Source of the DNA: Palleronia caenipelagi
Lineage (GTDB): Bacteria > Pseudomonadota > Alphaproteobacteria > Rhodobacterales > Rhodobacteraceae
Direction: 5' to 3'
Length of the DNA: 54,027 bases
NCBI RefSeq assembly: GCF_007004065.1
Contig: NZ_VFSV01000023.1
Location: forward strand, 1 to 54,027
Made by a program: the position numbers and the translations under genes. The notes below the pieces were generated by a model. That model had not been told where the DNA came from, searched no databases, and saw only the letters and a program-made list of their open reading frames with translations. Shown here piece by piece: positions 1-9,700 of the stretch (the first letter of the stretch is position 1; every line of letters starts with the position of its first letter).

Positions 1-59
1 CTCACGCGGCGGGGTTTCACTGGTGCGCCCTTGGCCCCGGACATCAAGGATTTGGTCAT
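1..59 (-). CDS. Unidentified gene, N-terminal end only
   Basis: A minus-strand reading frame starts with ATG at 59-57 and runs out of the window after about 19 codons (N-terminus MTKSLMSGAKGAPVKPRRV). The start is supported by a good Shine-Dalgarno sequence, AAAGGAG, about 8 bases upstream. The visible residues are basic and proline/glycine-rich and carry no recognisable domain. A plasmid transfer or mobilisation gene would fit the setting, but nothing in the sequence proves it. Confidence 0.5.
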   Translation of the reverse strand, partial: MTKSLMSGAKGAPVKPRRV

Positions 60-458
60 CGTCTCGTCTCCTTTCCCGCGAGGAAAAAATCCTCGCAAAC
101 ACCCGGGAACGCCCCAGGAAAACTTGGGAAAGGACAACGAGGCCCGTTCAATCGCCGCTTCGGCTCCCGTTGATCCGGCGGGAACTTCGCCAGATCAAAC
201 CGTTAGAGCGAGACATGGATCGTCCGTCGGCCCTTCGGGCCTCATGAGCGGATCCACACATAACGCAGCATACTGTATTTCCCCCAAACATCTGTTCTGG
301 AACGAAAAAACGGCAAAAATCGGTAACGAGTGATGCCCGGAAAAATTTTCTCAAACGTTTTCAGAGAGTTGGAGGGGGCGTGTCGCATCTGCGTCGCACC
401 CATGTCGCATCCATGTCGCATCTGCGTCGCATCAGAAATGCTCCTAATGACTATACGA
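60..458. other. Non-coding stretch between two minus-strand genes
   Basis: About 400 bases separate the partial gene at the left edge from the 3' end of the next minus-strand gene. Short frames here look random: low-complexity, cysteine/arginine-rich translations with no ribosome binding site. The notable content is a run of 11-bp tandem repeats at 381-435 and an adjacent AT-rich patch at about 300-360 (runs of A and T). This layout would suit an operator, a transfer origin or an auxiliary replication region for the gene at 59-1, but none of these can be proved here. Confidence 0.4.
381..435. repeat. Five 11-bp tandem repeats (iteron-like)
   Basis: Five consecutive 11-base units begin at 381, 392, 403, 414 and 425, each a variant of (T/C)GTCGCAYCNR. 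The units at 381 and 414 are identical (TGTCGCATCTG), and together with the start of the following unit they make an 18-base direct repeat 33 bases apart. A period of 11 is close to one DNA helical turn and is not a multiple of three, so the array is more likely a protein-binding array than coding sequence. It lies about 320 bases upstream of the minus-strand start at 59. Confidence 0.7.
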
Positions 459-680
459 TCACCGCTCATGTTCGTCCTCCTGCTCGTGGTCGCGATCTAC
501 GTCGGGCCCGCGCTCGCGCTCGAGCCGGGCCATGACTTCCCGGTCCTCTTCGAGATCCAGCTCGAGCTGTTCTTTCCTCTTTTCCGCGTCGGGATAGAGG
601 CGCATCTTTTCGATCTCGTTGCGGGTCATCTCCATGATGGCGAGGAGGTCGTCATTGTCCTGCGGAGCGAGCAGAGCAAT
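459..680 (-). pseudogene. 3' remnant of an unidentified gene truncated by IS6
   Basis: A minus-strand frame enters from the IS6 left end at 680 and stops at 459. Its 73 residues are strikingly acidic and charged (Glu/Asp/Arg-rich, helix-forming) and end in EDEHER. No start codon with a ribosome binding site is present, so this is the C-terminal part of a longer protein whose 5' part was removed or moved when the insertion sequence arrived. The composition is that of a helical or coiled-coil tail. I do not recognise the family. Confidence 0.5.
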
Positions 681-1496
681 GGGTGTTGTCACGTTAACAG
701 TTGCAGGTTTGCGAACTTGCCGAAATCGGCATAGTCGGCCCGGATGTCGACATCGCCTATCAGCTACAAACGCCACCGCTCTCCGCCCGAAATCATCGCC
801 CACGCGGTCTGGCTCTACGTCCGTTTCAATCTGAGCCTGCGCGAAGTCGAAGAGTTGCTGCTCGAGCGCGGGATCGACGTCTCATACGAGACCGTCCGAC
901 GCTGGATGGTGAAGTTCGGCCCCGGCATCGCCCGAAATCTACGCCGCCGCCAGGCGCACCCGGGCGACATTTGGCATCTGGACGAAGTCCGGGTCGAGAT
1001 CTCGGGTCGTGTGTTCTGGCTCTGGCGAGCTGTGGATCAGGATGGGATGGTTCTGGACGAGATCTTGCAATCCAGACGTGACAAACGGGCTGCGAAACGG
1101 CTTCTGAAGTCGCTGATCAAGCGCTACGGAATTCCCCGGCGGATCGTGACGGACAAATTGAGATCGTACGGCGCGGCGAAACGCGAGGTGGCGCCCGGCC
1201 TCAAGCACCGGTCCCACAAAGGTCTGAACAATCGTTCCGAAAACAGCCATTTGCCATTCCGCAAGCGAGAGCGATGCATGCAGGGGTTCCGATCTCCGGG
1301 AGGCTTGCAACGATATGTGTCCTGCCACTCAGCCGTACGCAACCGCTTCTCCGTTCCCGCCCGCCGCCGTTCCGCAGTTCAGATCAGATACCACCGACTG
1401 GAAGCCTTCGACGCGTGGAAGGTCGCTGCGAGCATCGCTTGAACGGCGAACACAATCGCCTTCAGGCGACTTGGAACAGTTAATGTGACAACACCC
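681..1496 (+). mobile_element. IS6-family insertion sequence, intact (816 bp)
   Basis: The terminal inverted repeats are visible. The left end reads GGGTGTTGTCACGTTAAC and the reverse complement of the right end reads GGGTGTTGTCACATTAAC, and further matches continue inwards. Between them lies a single transposase gene. The 8 bases outside the left end (AGAGCAAT) and the right end (TAGGAGGA) do not match, so there is no target duplication. That is common for IS6-family elements left after cointegrate formation or adjacent deletion. The left side truncates a gene and the right side abuts the ribosome binding site of the next operon, so the element marks the edge of a rearrangement. Confidence 0.9.
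744..1442 (+). CDS. IS6-family DDE transposase
   Basis: The 232-residue product has the expected length and layout of IS6-family transposases. A helix-turn-helix region covers about residues 10-55 (ending SYETVRRWMVKFGP). The catalytic core follows, with candidate DDE residues Asp80 (HLDEV), Asp137 (VTDKLRSY) and Glu166 (NNRSENSH), then the usual basic stretch FRKRERCMQGF. The protein would catalyse replicative transposition of the flanking element. The frame is open and complete, so it may be active. It starts at an ATG about 60 bases inside the left inverted repeat. Confidence 0.93.
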   Translation: MSTSPISYKRHRSPPEIIAHAVWLYVRFNLSLREVEELLLERGIDVSYETVRRWMVKFGPGIARNLRRRQAHPGDIWHLDEVRVEISGRVFWLWRAVDQDGMVLDEILQSRRDKRAAKRLLKSLIKRYGIPRRIVTDKLRSYGAAKREVAPGLKHRSHKGLNNRSENSHLPFRKRERCMQGFRSPGGLQRYVSCHSAVRNRFSVPARRRSAVQIRYHRLEAFDAWKVAASIA

Positions 1497-1505
1497 TAGG
1501 AGGAG
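1497..1505 (+). promoter_or_regulatory. Strong ribosome binding site directly at the IS6 junction
   Basis: The bases immediately after the IS6 right end read TAGGAGGAG, a near-perfect Shine-Dalgarno sequence, and the ATG of the WYL-domain gene follows at 1508. No native promoter remains between the element and the gene. Transcription of the downstream genes must therefore start inside the IS or read through it, which is known for IS6-family members. Confidence 0.8.
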
Positions 1506-1507
1506 TT

Positions 1508-2494
1508 ATGCGCTACGCTCGCCAAGAAGATTTGCAACGTCTCGCTCTGATAATGCAGGGGTCAGCCGAGGGGATTTCGCTTTCTGATATAGAGCGAGAA
1601 TTCAGCGTATCCCGTCGCACGGCAGAACGCATGCGTGATGCCGTACGCAACGCCTACCCTCAAATTGAGGAAATCTCCGGCGAAAGTGGTCGAAAATATT
1701 GGCGCTTTCCGCCGGGATCATTAGGCCGAATGGCTGAACCGACGCTGGATGAACTGACCGCCGGCCACCGCGCCGCCGCTATTGCGCGGCGTGAGGGCGA
1801 TGAGCTAACAGCGGAAACATTGGAGCGCCTTTTGGTGAAGGTGCAGGCAATGTTCCGCGAGGATCGCTGCCGTTTAATTGCTGCTGACCTTGAAGCACAA
1901 TTATTGGCTGACGGCGTTGCATTCCGGCCCGGACCACGAGAAAAAATTTCGCCCGAGACTCTATCTACAATTCGCGAAGCAATCCTTGCAGGGGTTATGG
2001 TCTCTGCTGATCATCGCGCCCGTGCTTCGGCAAAGCTTTCACGCAATACCCGGCTCGGCCCAATTGCCATGTTATTTGGTCAAGGGCGCCAATACCTTTT
2101 GGCTTGGAGCGAATATCAGGACGATCTTCGACTGTTTGCGCTTTTTGGTTTTGAACGGGTTTCGTTGGAACCTGAGGTCTATGAGCGCCCCAAAGGGTTC
2201 GATCTGCAGGAATGGCTATCAGAGAGCTTTGGTGTGTGGCGGGAAGAACCGCTTGATGTCGTCTGGCGGTTTCTGCCTGACGTTGCCGATGAAGCTGCGG
2301 GATATCTGTTTCATCCCAAACAGCAGACCAGGCGGATGGAGGACGGGTCACTGATCGTCCGTTTCCGCGCGGGAGGACGGCAGGAGATGGACTGGTATCT
2401 GGCAAGATGGGGAGATCAGGTTGAGGCGCAATTCTTGGAGATCTCGGGTAAATCTTCGTCTGATACGACCGAAAGTGACGTGTGCGGGCAGTAG
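1508..2494 (+). CDS. WYL-domain transcriptional regulator (HTH-WYL)
   Basis: The 328-residue protein begins with a winged helix-turn-helix (about residues 5-60, including SLSDIEREFSVSRRTAERMR) as in DeoR/YafY-type regulators. A WYL domain follows at about 150-225 (GPIAMLFGQGRQYLLAW then a strand ending LFGFERVSL). The WYL signature is altered to QYL. The C-terminal part resembles the WCX extension (WRFLPDVADEAAGYLF). Proteins of this kind bind DNA and sense nucleic-acid or nucleotide ligands, and they often control phage-defence operons, sometimes as repressors. It is the first gene of the island, 33 bases ahead of the phosphatase/ADP-ribosylglycohydrolase gene, and probably regulates it. The start is fixed by the strong ribosome binding site at 1497. 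Confidence 0.85.
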   Translation: MRYARQEDLQRLALIMQGSAEGISLSDIEREFSVSRRTAERMRDAVRNAYPQIEEISGESGRKYWRFPPGSLGRMAEPTLDELTAGHRAAAIARREGDELTAETLERLLVKVQAMFREDRCRLIAADLEAQLLADGVAFRPGPREKISPETLSTIREAILAGVMVSADHRARASAKLSRNTRLGPIAMLFGQGRQYLLAWSEYQDDLRLFALFGFERVSLEPEVYERPKGFDLQEWLSESFGVWREEPLDVVWRFLPDVADEAAGYLFHPKQQTRRMEDGSLIVRFRAGGRQEMDWYLARWGDQVEAQFLEISGKSSSDTTESDVCGQ

Positions 2495-2527
2495 TCTCAA
2501 GTCGAATCAACAAAGAAAGAATCGCGC

Positions 2528-4096
2528 TTGCTTCGGAACAGCACATCTCACCCCCTTCGCATCGACAGCTTGCCTGTTGGCAACGGTCATCTCGGCCTGA
2601 CCCTGTGTCCCGGTAAAAAAGGCGACAGTGTCTTTGGCGCGGGATGGGACCGCGATCTGGACATTGATCTCGATGCAATCAAGGCTTGGGGCGCGCAAGC
2701 CGTTGTGACCCTAGTCGAGGACTCGGAGTTAGAGCTGCTTTCTGTCACGGGTCTTGGCGATGCGACCAGGGCACGAGGTATGGACTGGCACCACTTCCCG
2801 ATCCTCGATCTGGATGTACCAACGCCAAAGGCCAAGGCGCGCTGGCGCCAATTGGCGCCCCGCCTTCATAGCATTCTGGAAACTGGCGGCCGTGTGCTGG
2901 TCCATTGCCGAGGGGGACTGGGGCGTGCGGGAACCGTTGCAGCCCTTCTGCTGGTTGATCGCGGGCATCCAGCAGGCGAGGCCATGGCCCTCGTCCGTGC
3001 CGCGCGGTCAGGAGCCATTGAAACGCCGGTACAGGAACGCTTTGTTCGCGACTACGCCCGACATGACGGGCTGTCGTTTATCCGACTGCACGCCAGCCTT
3101 CTGGGTGGGGCGATCGGCGACAGTTTGGGTGCCGATATCGAATTCCTTTCTCTAACCGAAATTCGCCGTCGTTTTCCGACCGGCATTTCGGAGTTGCCAA
3201 GACACATGGGGTTGCACGGCGCAATCACAGATGACACCCAGATGACCCTGTTCACGGTCGAAGGGATCATCCGCGCGCAGGTCCGCGGCATTCTCAAGGG
3301 TATCTGCCACCCGCCGTCCGTGATCCATCACGCGCTGCTGCGTTGGTTCAAAACCCAAGGTGGCAAACCGCAGGTTCAGACTGATGATGTGGGACTGGTC
3401 AACGACCCGCGCCTGCGGGTCTGCCGCGCGCCTGGCAATACCTGCCTGTCATCCTTGGCAGCGAGCGCGCATTTTGGGGACCCTGCGCGAAACAACAGCA
3501 AAGGATGCGGCACCATTATGCGTGTGGCCCCGATCGGATTGATGTTCCCCCGCGAACAGGTCCGTGCGATGGCTATCGAGACATCTGCTCTGACGCATGG
3601 CCACCCAACCGGCCAGCTTGCAGCTGCAGCCTGGGCGGAAATGCTTGCCGATGTGACGGCAGGTGCCGACCTTGAGGAGAGTGCGACCCGGACTGCAGAA
3701 ACCTATGCGCGACTGACCAAGGGCGAAGAGACTGCGCGGGCAATCCAGGCTGCGCTCCGCGCGCCGCGGGACGGTTCGGGAGAAACCGTTGAATCTCTCG
3801 GTGGCGGCTGGATCGCCGAGGAAGCGCTGTCCATCGCGCTTTATGCCTGCCTTGCTGGAGGCTCTTTCGAAGAGGCTCTACTGATTGCGGCTACCCATGG
3901 TGGAGACAGCGATTCAACAGCGGCGGTTGCCGGGAATATGCTGGGTCTGCTTGATCCTGCAGCTGTGCTTCAACACCGTTGGGCCGAAATCGTTGAAGGG
4001 GCAGACATCATCTCGCAGCTGGTACGGGATTACAGGGAGCTTTCATCTGACAGTGGTGCGGCAGAGGATCTCTTCGAGGTTTATCCGGGCGGTTAG
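2528..4096 (+). CDS. Dual-specificity phosphatase-ADP-ribosylglycohydrolase fusion
   Basis: The 522-residue product joins two enzymes. Residues about 1-185 are a cysteine-based protein phosphatase with the P-loop HCRGGLGRAGT, matching HCxxGxxRxG(S/T), and a candidate general-acid loop before it. Residues about 190-500 are a DraG-type ADP-ribosylglycohydrolase with both metal-binding motifs intact: GAIGDSLGAD and TDDTQM near the start, and HGGDSDSTAAVAGN near the end. All key residues are present, so both activities are plausible: removal of phosphate, and hydrolysis of ADP-ribose from protein or nucleic acid. The start is TTG at 2528 with an A/G-rich sequence (AAAGAAAG) upstream; no better in-frame start keeps the conserved N-terminus. 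No ADP-ribosyltransferase partner is in the window. It could protect the host from its own or phage-encoded ADP-ribosylation. Confidence 0.87.
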   Translation: MLRNSTSHPLRIDSLPVGNGHLGLTLCPGKKGDSVFGAGWDRDLDIDLDAIKAWGAQAVVTLVEDSELELLSVTGLGDATRARGMDWHHFPILDLDVPTPKAKARWRQLAPRLHSILETGGRVLVHCRGGLGRAGTVAALLLVDRGHPAGEAMALVRAARSGAIETPVQERFVRDYARHDGLSFIRLHASLLGGAIGDSLGADIEFLSLTEIRRRFPTGISELPRHMGLHGAITDDTQMTLFTVEGIIRAQVRGILKGICHPPSVIHHALLRWFKTQGGKPQVQTDDVGLVNDPRLRVCRAPGNTCLSSLAASAHFGDPARNNSKGCGTIMRVAPIGLMFPREQVRAMAIETSALTHGHPTGQLAAAAWAEMLADVTAGADLEESATRTAETYARLTKGEETARAIQAALRAPRDGSGETVESLGGGWIAEEALSIALYACLAGGSFEEALLIAATHGGDSDSTAAVAGNMLGLLDPAAVLQHRWAEIVEGADIISQLVRDYRELSSDSGAAEDLFEVYPGG

Positions 4097-4207
4097 ACAC
4101 ATGGGGAAATATCCGAAATGTATCGATTGAGACTTCGAAAGAGAATGACAATAGTCACACAAGCCATTGATTCAAAATAATTTCCCATTACAGTATCAAA
4201 TTGCACA

Positions 4208-6769
4208 GTGAGCCCGAAATCCATGTTCTACCCTTTTCTCGTCGCCGATCCCCGCTCCGGCCTACATTACCGTCTGACCGATACCGGTCTTGCAGAGCTA
4301 TCACTTGCCCCCAAAGCCCAAGAATGGGCGCCGGGGCGAGTGATGGCGGAAGAGCCTCACCCGGTGTGGCAAGAGAGCTTGGCCAATGCACCGGTCGAGA
4401 CAATGTCGGCCGTCAGCGCGGCGTTGGAAGGTCTGGTGCTGGCCACTGCCGATCTGCGCGTTCCATCAGGGGGCGCGATGGGCGACAGCCGTGCAGGACG
4501 ACATCTGGATGCTCTGATCGCACTTTGGCGCAAGCTGGGTGACGCATTGCCCGAGGGGCTGGCCGCGGTCCGCCATGTTCTGGACCTGCCGCATGGGCGG
4601 TTTCTTGACCCATTGCAGGTTGTTGAAGGGTCCCTTGACCCGCATGCACCAGCCGCGATGAAGGCACTTTATGGAAGACTTAAGGATGAATTCGGGGCTG
4701 TGGCTGCGCCGGCCAAGGCGCGCGCGGCGCGTGAAGGATCGCGGCTGCACGCTTTGCAGGGTGGGGTAGCCGAGGCAGCAATCGAGGCCAGGCCAAAGGA
4801 TGGCAGTCTCGCCTTTTATGGTCTGCGCGATGTGGCTGCCTGCGCTGATTTTGCCGCCGCCCGCGCGGGTGCCCTGATCGAAAGCGGTATCGCGGCGCGG
4901 GAGATTGCTGTGCTGGCCTCTGGTGACCCACGCCAGATCGCGCGTGCATTTGCCAAGCAGGGCGTGCCGATTTCCGGACTTCCCGCCAGCCTGCCAGAGC
5001 GCGACATCGTTGGTGAAACAGCACTTCAACTGGCGTTAGCCAAGCGCACACCCACACCTGCGATGGTCTTTGCAAGTCTCGCATTGTCACCGCTGATGCC
5101 ATGGTCAGCCCAAACCGGGCGCGACCTTGCCGAAAGCATTATGAATGGTGACTTTCGCGGCGATGTCCTGTCGCCCACCCAAGCGCACAAAGACCTCTGG
5201 ACGGACATGCGCGCCTCAGCCGGCAGCCTTGCGCAACTGCGTTTCCTGATCGACCGTATCTGTGAGCGCATTGCGCAAGGGAACAAGGTTCGAGCCCGTC
5301 TGTCGATCCCGCCCGGCGAGGGTAGCCCAGACTGGGAAGCTATTCTGCGCGGTATCCAGATTGCATCCCCGTCAAGTCCCGATCCAGAGCGCAACCTTGA
5401 AGGTGTAAGCCTCTGGTCTGCGCACGAAACTCCGTGGCGGCAATGCCGACATCTGATCATCACGGATTTCACCGACGGTCGGTATCCGACCCGGCCTCGC
5501 GCCAACCCGCTGTTTCTGGACAGCGAAATCACTGCAATTCGAACCACCACCGGTTTGCAGCTTCGCGGGAGGGCAGAGGGTTTGGCTGAAAGCCTCTTCC
5601 TCTTTGACCAGCAGCTTCAGGCGGTTGCGGAGTCTGTGACATTTCTGGTCCCGTGGCGCGATCTGTCGGGCGTGCGGCAGCAACCTTCAGCTGGGCTATC
5701 ACTGGTCGCACGCGCAATATCGGATGTAGAAGAAGCTCATGATCTGATCCTCGACCTGTCGCGCCTGCCGCCTGGCGACTGGCCTGTGGCACATCACCGT
5801 CTGCCACCGTTGCCGGAATCGGACGAACTCCCCGAGGCGCTCTCGTTCCCAGGCCTCGACCTGTTGGCGCTCCGTCGCAAAGATGACGGAACAAGCAAAC
5901 CTCAGTCGCCCTCACGGCTTGAAACACTTCTGGTCAGCCCGCTGGCATGGCTTCTGGACGAGGTTGGCGCGGGCGACATGTCTTGGTCCGCTGAGGAACT
6001 CGATGTGATGGCCAAAGGCAACATTGCCCATGACGTGTTTGAACATGTGTTCCTGAAGGACCAACCCCTGCCAGAACCTGCGGCACTGACCGCTGCAGTT
6101 GCCGAGGCCTATGATCGAGCGCTGACCCGCCATGCTGGGTTTCTGCGTAGCGCATCATGGGAAATGGAGCGCAGCGGGCTCGAGCGTGAGATCCTTCAGG
6201 CGGCGCTGCGCTGGCGCGAACATCTGCTGGCGCTCGGCGCAAAAATCATCGGCAACGAGATCTGGCTGGCGGGTGAGGCGCATGGCATCAACCTGCACGG
6301 TAAGGCTGATGCGATCCTTGAGTTGCCAGACGGTACGCTGCTTGTCGTCGATCACAAGAAAAGCGGCACATCGGCCCGGCGCAGGCGAATGGATGCCGGG
6401 TGGGATCTGCAAGCAGGGCTATACCGCGACATGCTCGCCCGTCCTATCCGGCGCGACGGCGACGGGATGGACCCGCTGATTGGCCGACAGGTCGGTATTG
6501 CCTATCACCTTATGAATGATGGTGGGCTCTTAACTTCCGGGCATGTGCCTGCAGAAGGATCTCCCGCCCGCGACATGGGCGACGCCGTCAACGATGCGGC
6601 TGTTGCAATGCTTGCTGAACGGCTGGCTCAGCTAGGGGCCGGCCGGGTGGTGCTGAATACCTCAGCCGATGAGGGCTTTTTCAAGAAAGAAGCAGGATTC
6701 ACGCCCTATGCGCTGACCGATGGCTCGACCCTGGTTACCGCGTTCATCCGCCAGATCGAGGAGGTATGA
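4208..6769 (+). CDS. AddB-like protein with C-terminal RecB-type nuclease
   Basis: The 853-residue protein resembles AddB or other inactivated-helicase partners. The N-terminal two thirds has a helicase-like layout without a recognisable Walker A motif; about residues 405-470 (CRHLIITDFTDGRYPTRPRA) match the AddB region that ends in a 'GRYP/GxFP' loop. The C-terminus is a PD-(D/E)XK nuclease of the RecB family: GNIAHDVFEHVF near 603, GKADAIL near 697, VVDHKKSG near 712 and WDLQAGLY near 733. It should process DNA ends with its partner. The GTG at 4208 is the longest start; ATG at 4223 is an equally good alternative, and neither has a clear ribosome binding site. The 111 bases before it could hold an internal promoter. 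It overlaps the AddA-like gene by ATGA. Confidence 0.82.
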   Translation: MSPKSMFYPFLVADPRSGLHYRLTDTGLAELSLAPKAQEWAPGRVMAEEPHPVWQESLANAPVETMSAVSAALEGLVLATADLRVPSGGAMGDSRAGRHLDALIALWRKLGDALPEGLAAVRHVLDLPHGRFLDPLQVVEGSLDPHAPAAMKALYGRLKDEFGAVAAPAKARAAREGSRLHALQGGVAEAAIEARPKDGSLAFYGLRDVAACADFAAARAGALIESGIAAREIAVLASGDPRQIARAFAKQGVPISGLPASLPERDIVGETALQLALAKRTPTPAMVFASLALSPLMPWSAQTGRDLAESIMNGDFRGDVLSPTQAHKDLWTDMRASAGSLAQLRFLIDRICERIAQGNKVRARLSIPPGEGSPDWEAILRGIQIASPSSPDPERNLEGVSLWSAHETPWRQCRHLIITDFTDGRYPTRPRANPLFLDSEITAIRTTTGLQLRGRAEGLAESLFLFDQQLQAVAESVTFLVPWRDLSGVRQQPSAGLSLVARAISDVEEAHDLILDLSRLPPGDWPVAHHRLPPLPESDELPEALSFPGLDLLALRRKDDGTSKPQSPSRLETLLVSPLAWLLDEVGAGDMSWSAEELDVMAKGNIAHDVFEHVFLKDQPLPEPAALTAAVAEAYDRALTRHAGFLRSASWEMERSGLEREILQAALRWREHLLALGAKIIGNEIWLAGEAHGINLHGKADAILELPDGTLLVVDHKKSGTSARRRRMDAGWDLQAGLYRDMLARPIRRDGDGMDPLIGRQVGIAYHLMNDGGLLTSGHVPAEGSPARDMGDAVNDAAVAMLAERLAQLGAGRVVLNTSADEGFFKKEAGFTPYALTDGSTLVTAFIRQIEEV

Positions 6770-9700
6770 CCATGGACGGAGCAGATTCAGACCGAGGGTT
6801 GGTCATCGTTCCCGCCGGCGCGGGCGCGGGAAAAACCCATCGTATCAAGACCCAGCTTTCTGACTGGGTGAAGCGCAAGATCGTACTACCCGAACGCATC
6901 CTTGCGGTGACCTTTACCGAAGCCGCTGCGGGCGAATTGCGCGAACGTATCCGGGCGGGTCTTCTGGCGGACGGGCTGGTCACCGAGGCTATGGCCGTGG
7001 AGCGCGCATATGTCTCTACCATCCATGGCTTGGGCCTGCGTTTATTGACGGAACATGCGCTGGCAGCAGGTGCATCGCTGCAACCCCGTCACCTTGGCGA
7101 TGCTGAACGCGAGCTGCTGATCCGGCAGGCGCTGGCCCATGCGAAATCGCTTGATCATATCAAGGCTGAACCCGAGCGGTTCGGATATCAGCCCAACTGG
7201 CAAAAAGGCGAAACGGTCGAAGATTCACTACGGGGCCGAGTTCTGTCGATGATCGACCTGTTACGGGGGCTCGGCGACAAAGGCCGTGATCCCGGGCTGA
7301 TCGCACCCGCATTGACGCGGCTCGATGAAATCTACGGCAAGGTGATCGCAGACCCCACAGCCGCCCGTGATGCGTTGGCGAAGGCGGTTGCTACCATGCT
7401 CACGGCCTTTCCGGTCGGTGGCATGGACGGCGTCACAGCCAAGGGCCCCCGCGAGACGCTGGAAAACAATCTGGCCCTGTTTCGCCGTGTCGAACGTGAT
7501 CCGGCGATGCTGGATCGGGACTGGAGCCTTTGGCAGTCCCTGCGCAGTCTCTTCACTTCGAACAGCCGTACGAAAACGCCAGAGGGCTACGATGACCTTG
7601 CTCTTGCGATCATGCAGGCTGCCGAGGTGCTGCCTTCACATCCCGGCCCCTTGGCCGATGCGAAGCTGCACTTTCAGTGCCTGATCGCCTGTGCGCAGGA
7701 AGTGATGGAAGCTTATGAGACACGCAAAAAGGCGCTTGGGCTGATTGACTATGCCGACATGATTGCAGGCGCCGAGCGGCTATTGCGGACCGATCCGGCA
7801 GTGCGACAGGCCGTGCTGGATGAAATCGACTGCGTCATCATCGACGAATTCCAAGACACCAACCCGGTGCAATTCGCGCTGCTCTGGCAGCTCGGTGCCC
7901 GCGCGCCGCGCACCCTGCTGGTGGGGGATGTCAAACAGTCGATCATGGGTTTTCAGGGCGCTGATCCGCGCCTGTCTCAGGCGCTGGCGGCGGCCAACCC
8001 CGATGCGACGCAGCCCCTTGACCGCAATTGGCGGTCTACACCGGCGGTGATGGACTTCGTCAATGCTATGGGCGCCGGGTTGTTTGGCGCAGGCTACAAC
8101 CCGTTAGCCCCGACGCGTGATCCTGTGTCCGGTCCTGCCTTAGAGGTTTTGAACATCGTCAAAGGCCGCGGGGTAAGAAAGTATTCGAAGCCGCAAGAGC
8201 ATGTTGCAGAGCGCATCGCCCAGATCTTGCAGGTGGGGGAAACGATCACCGACCGGCACAGCAAGGCCCCGAGGAATGTGCGCCCCTCTGACATCGCTCT
8301 TCTGGTCTGCCGGCACGCGACCGCAGCCCGCTATGCCGAGGAATTGCGCGCTCGCGGCGTACCTGTCCGCATTGCCGAGGATGGCTGGGCGACAAGCCCG
8401 GTTGTTCAGGCGGCTCGCGCGGCGCTCAGCTATGCCGCGAACCCAGACGATACGAATGCCGCGCTGGTCCTGCGCACCCTCGGCCCCGATCCGCTCAGCC
8501 TACAAGCCGCCATGCAAGCGCAGATCCAAGGGCGGTTGGAGGATGATCCGGTCCTCCTGCGCCTGGCGGCGCTGTCGGACCGACTTGCTCGCTTGCCGAT
8601 TTCCGATGCAGTGGGCCTGGTGATCAATGCTTCTGGGCTGCGTATCTGGGCTGACCGTCAGCCCGACCCAGCACAGGCGCGTGCAGACCTTCTGCGGCTT
8701 GAAGCCGAAGCAAACGACTTCGAATCCGCGCACCGTGATCTCAAGGCGGCAGCCGGTTTCCACGGCGAAAGCGCCAAGGTGTTTCTTGGCTGGCTGGATG
8801 CCCGCGCCAGTGAGCGCGATTTCGACCGCCGTCCCGACCCCGCCGCCAACAGCGCCGAGGCGGTCGAGATCGTCACATGGCACGCCAGCAAGGGGCGTGA
8901 ATGGCCGATCACCGTGGTTGCGGAATTCGACCACGGGATCGAAGACTGGCCGGGCAGCACCGCGACCCGGTTCACCGCGCTTCACATGATCGACGATATG
9001 GACGCCGTGCTGGCCTCGGCCGCACTGATCCACACACCGGGATTTGCCGCCCCAGAGGCCGAGCGGCGGTTCATTGAGGATCGGCGCTCGGATTTCGAGG
9101 CAAATGCGAAGAACCTTCTTTACGTCGCCATGACGCGAGCACGGGATCGGCTGGTGTTGGAGTGGCCAGGCTTCCTAAAAGATCGTCATGAGGAAGCTCC
9201 GGAAGCCAAGTGCCTGTTCCATGTTTTCACGGATGCCTGCGCGCCGCAGATCGGTGGTGATACACTGCGCATCGGCGGGATTGAGTGTCCGGCCATCATC
9301 AGGCAGTTGCCCGAACACGCGGGCTTCACCGCGTATTCGGACGCCGAGATCACGGATACACCACGGCTCGGCCGCGATACCCCCTTGCCTGCTGTGGACT
9401 TGACCCCTTGGAGGTTGCAGCCATCGCAAGCTACCACGGCCCTGTCTGCACCAGAAAGCCAGGGTATCAAATTGGGAACACCATGGTCCCGTACAGTTAG
9501 TGACGCGGCCCGTGGGACAGCGATCCATCTTGCCTTGCGTACTTGCCTGACGCGGCCTGATCTTACTGAATCCCTGCCCGCGGCTACCGGGTTGGACGAT
9601 ACAACTCTGGAACTGGTCGCGGAGCGGGCGACAGTGCTGAACGCCTGGCTTGCGGCCGATGGCTACACCGATCTGCTTTGTGAAATCCCTCTTCTAGGAC

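Noticed and set aside
381-431. An 18-base direct repeat 33 bases apart, CRISPR-like at first sight
   Set aside because: It is part of a continuous 11-bp tandem array with no unique spacers and no cas genes.
242-469. A minus-strand 75-residue frame across the tandem repeats
   Set aside because: The repeat period is not a multiple of three, there is no ribosome binding site and the translation looks random.
673-1504. Target-site duplication around the IS6 element
   Set aside because: The 8-base flanks (AGAGCAAT and TAGGAGGA) do not match.
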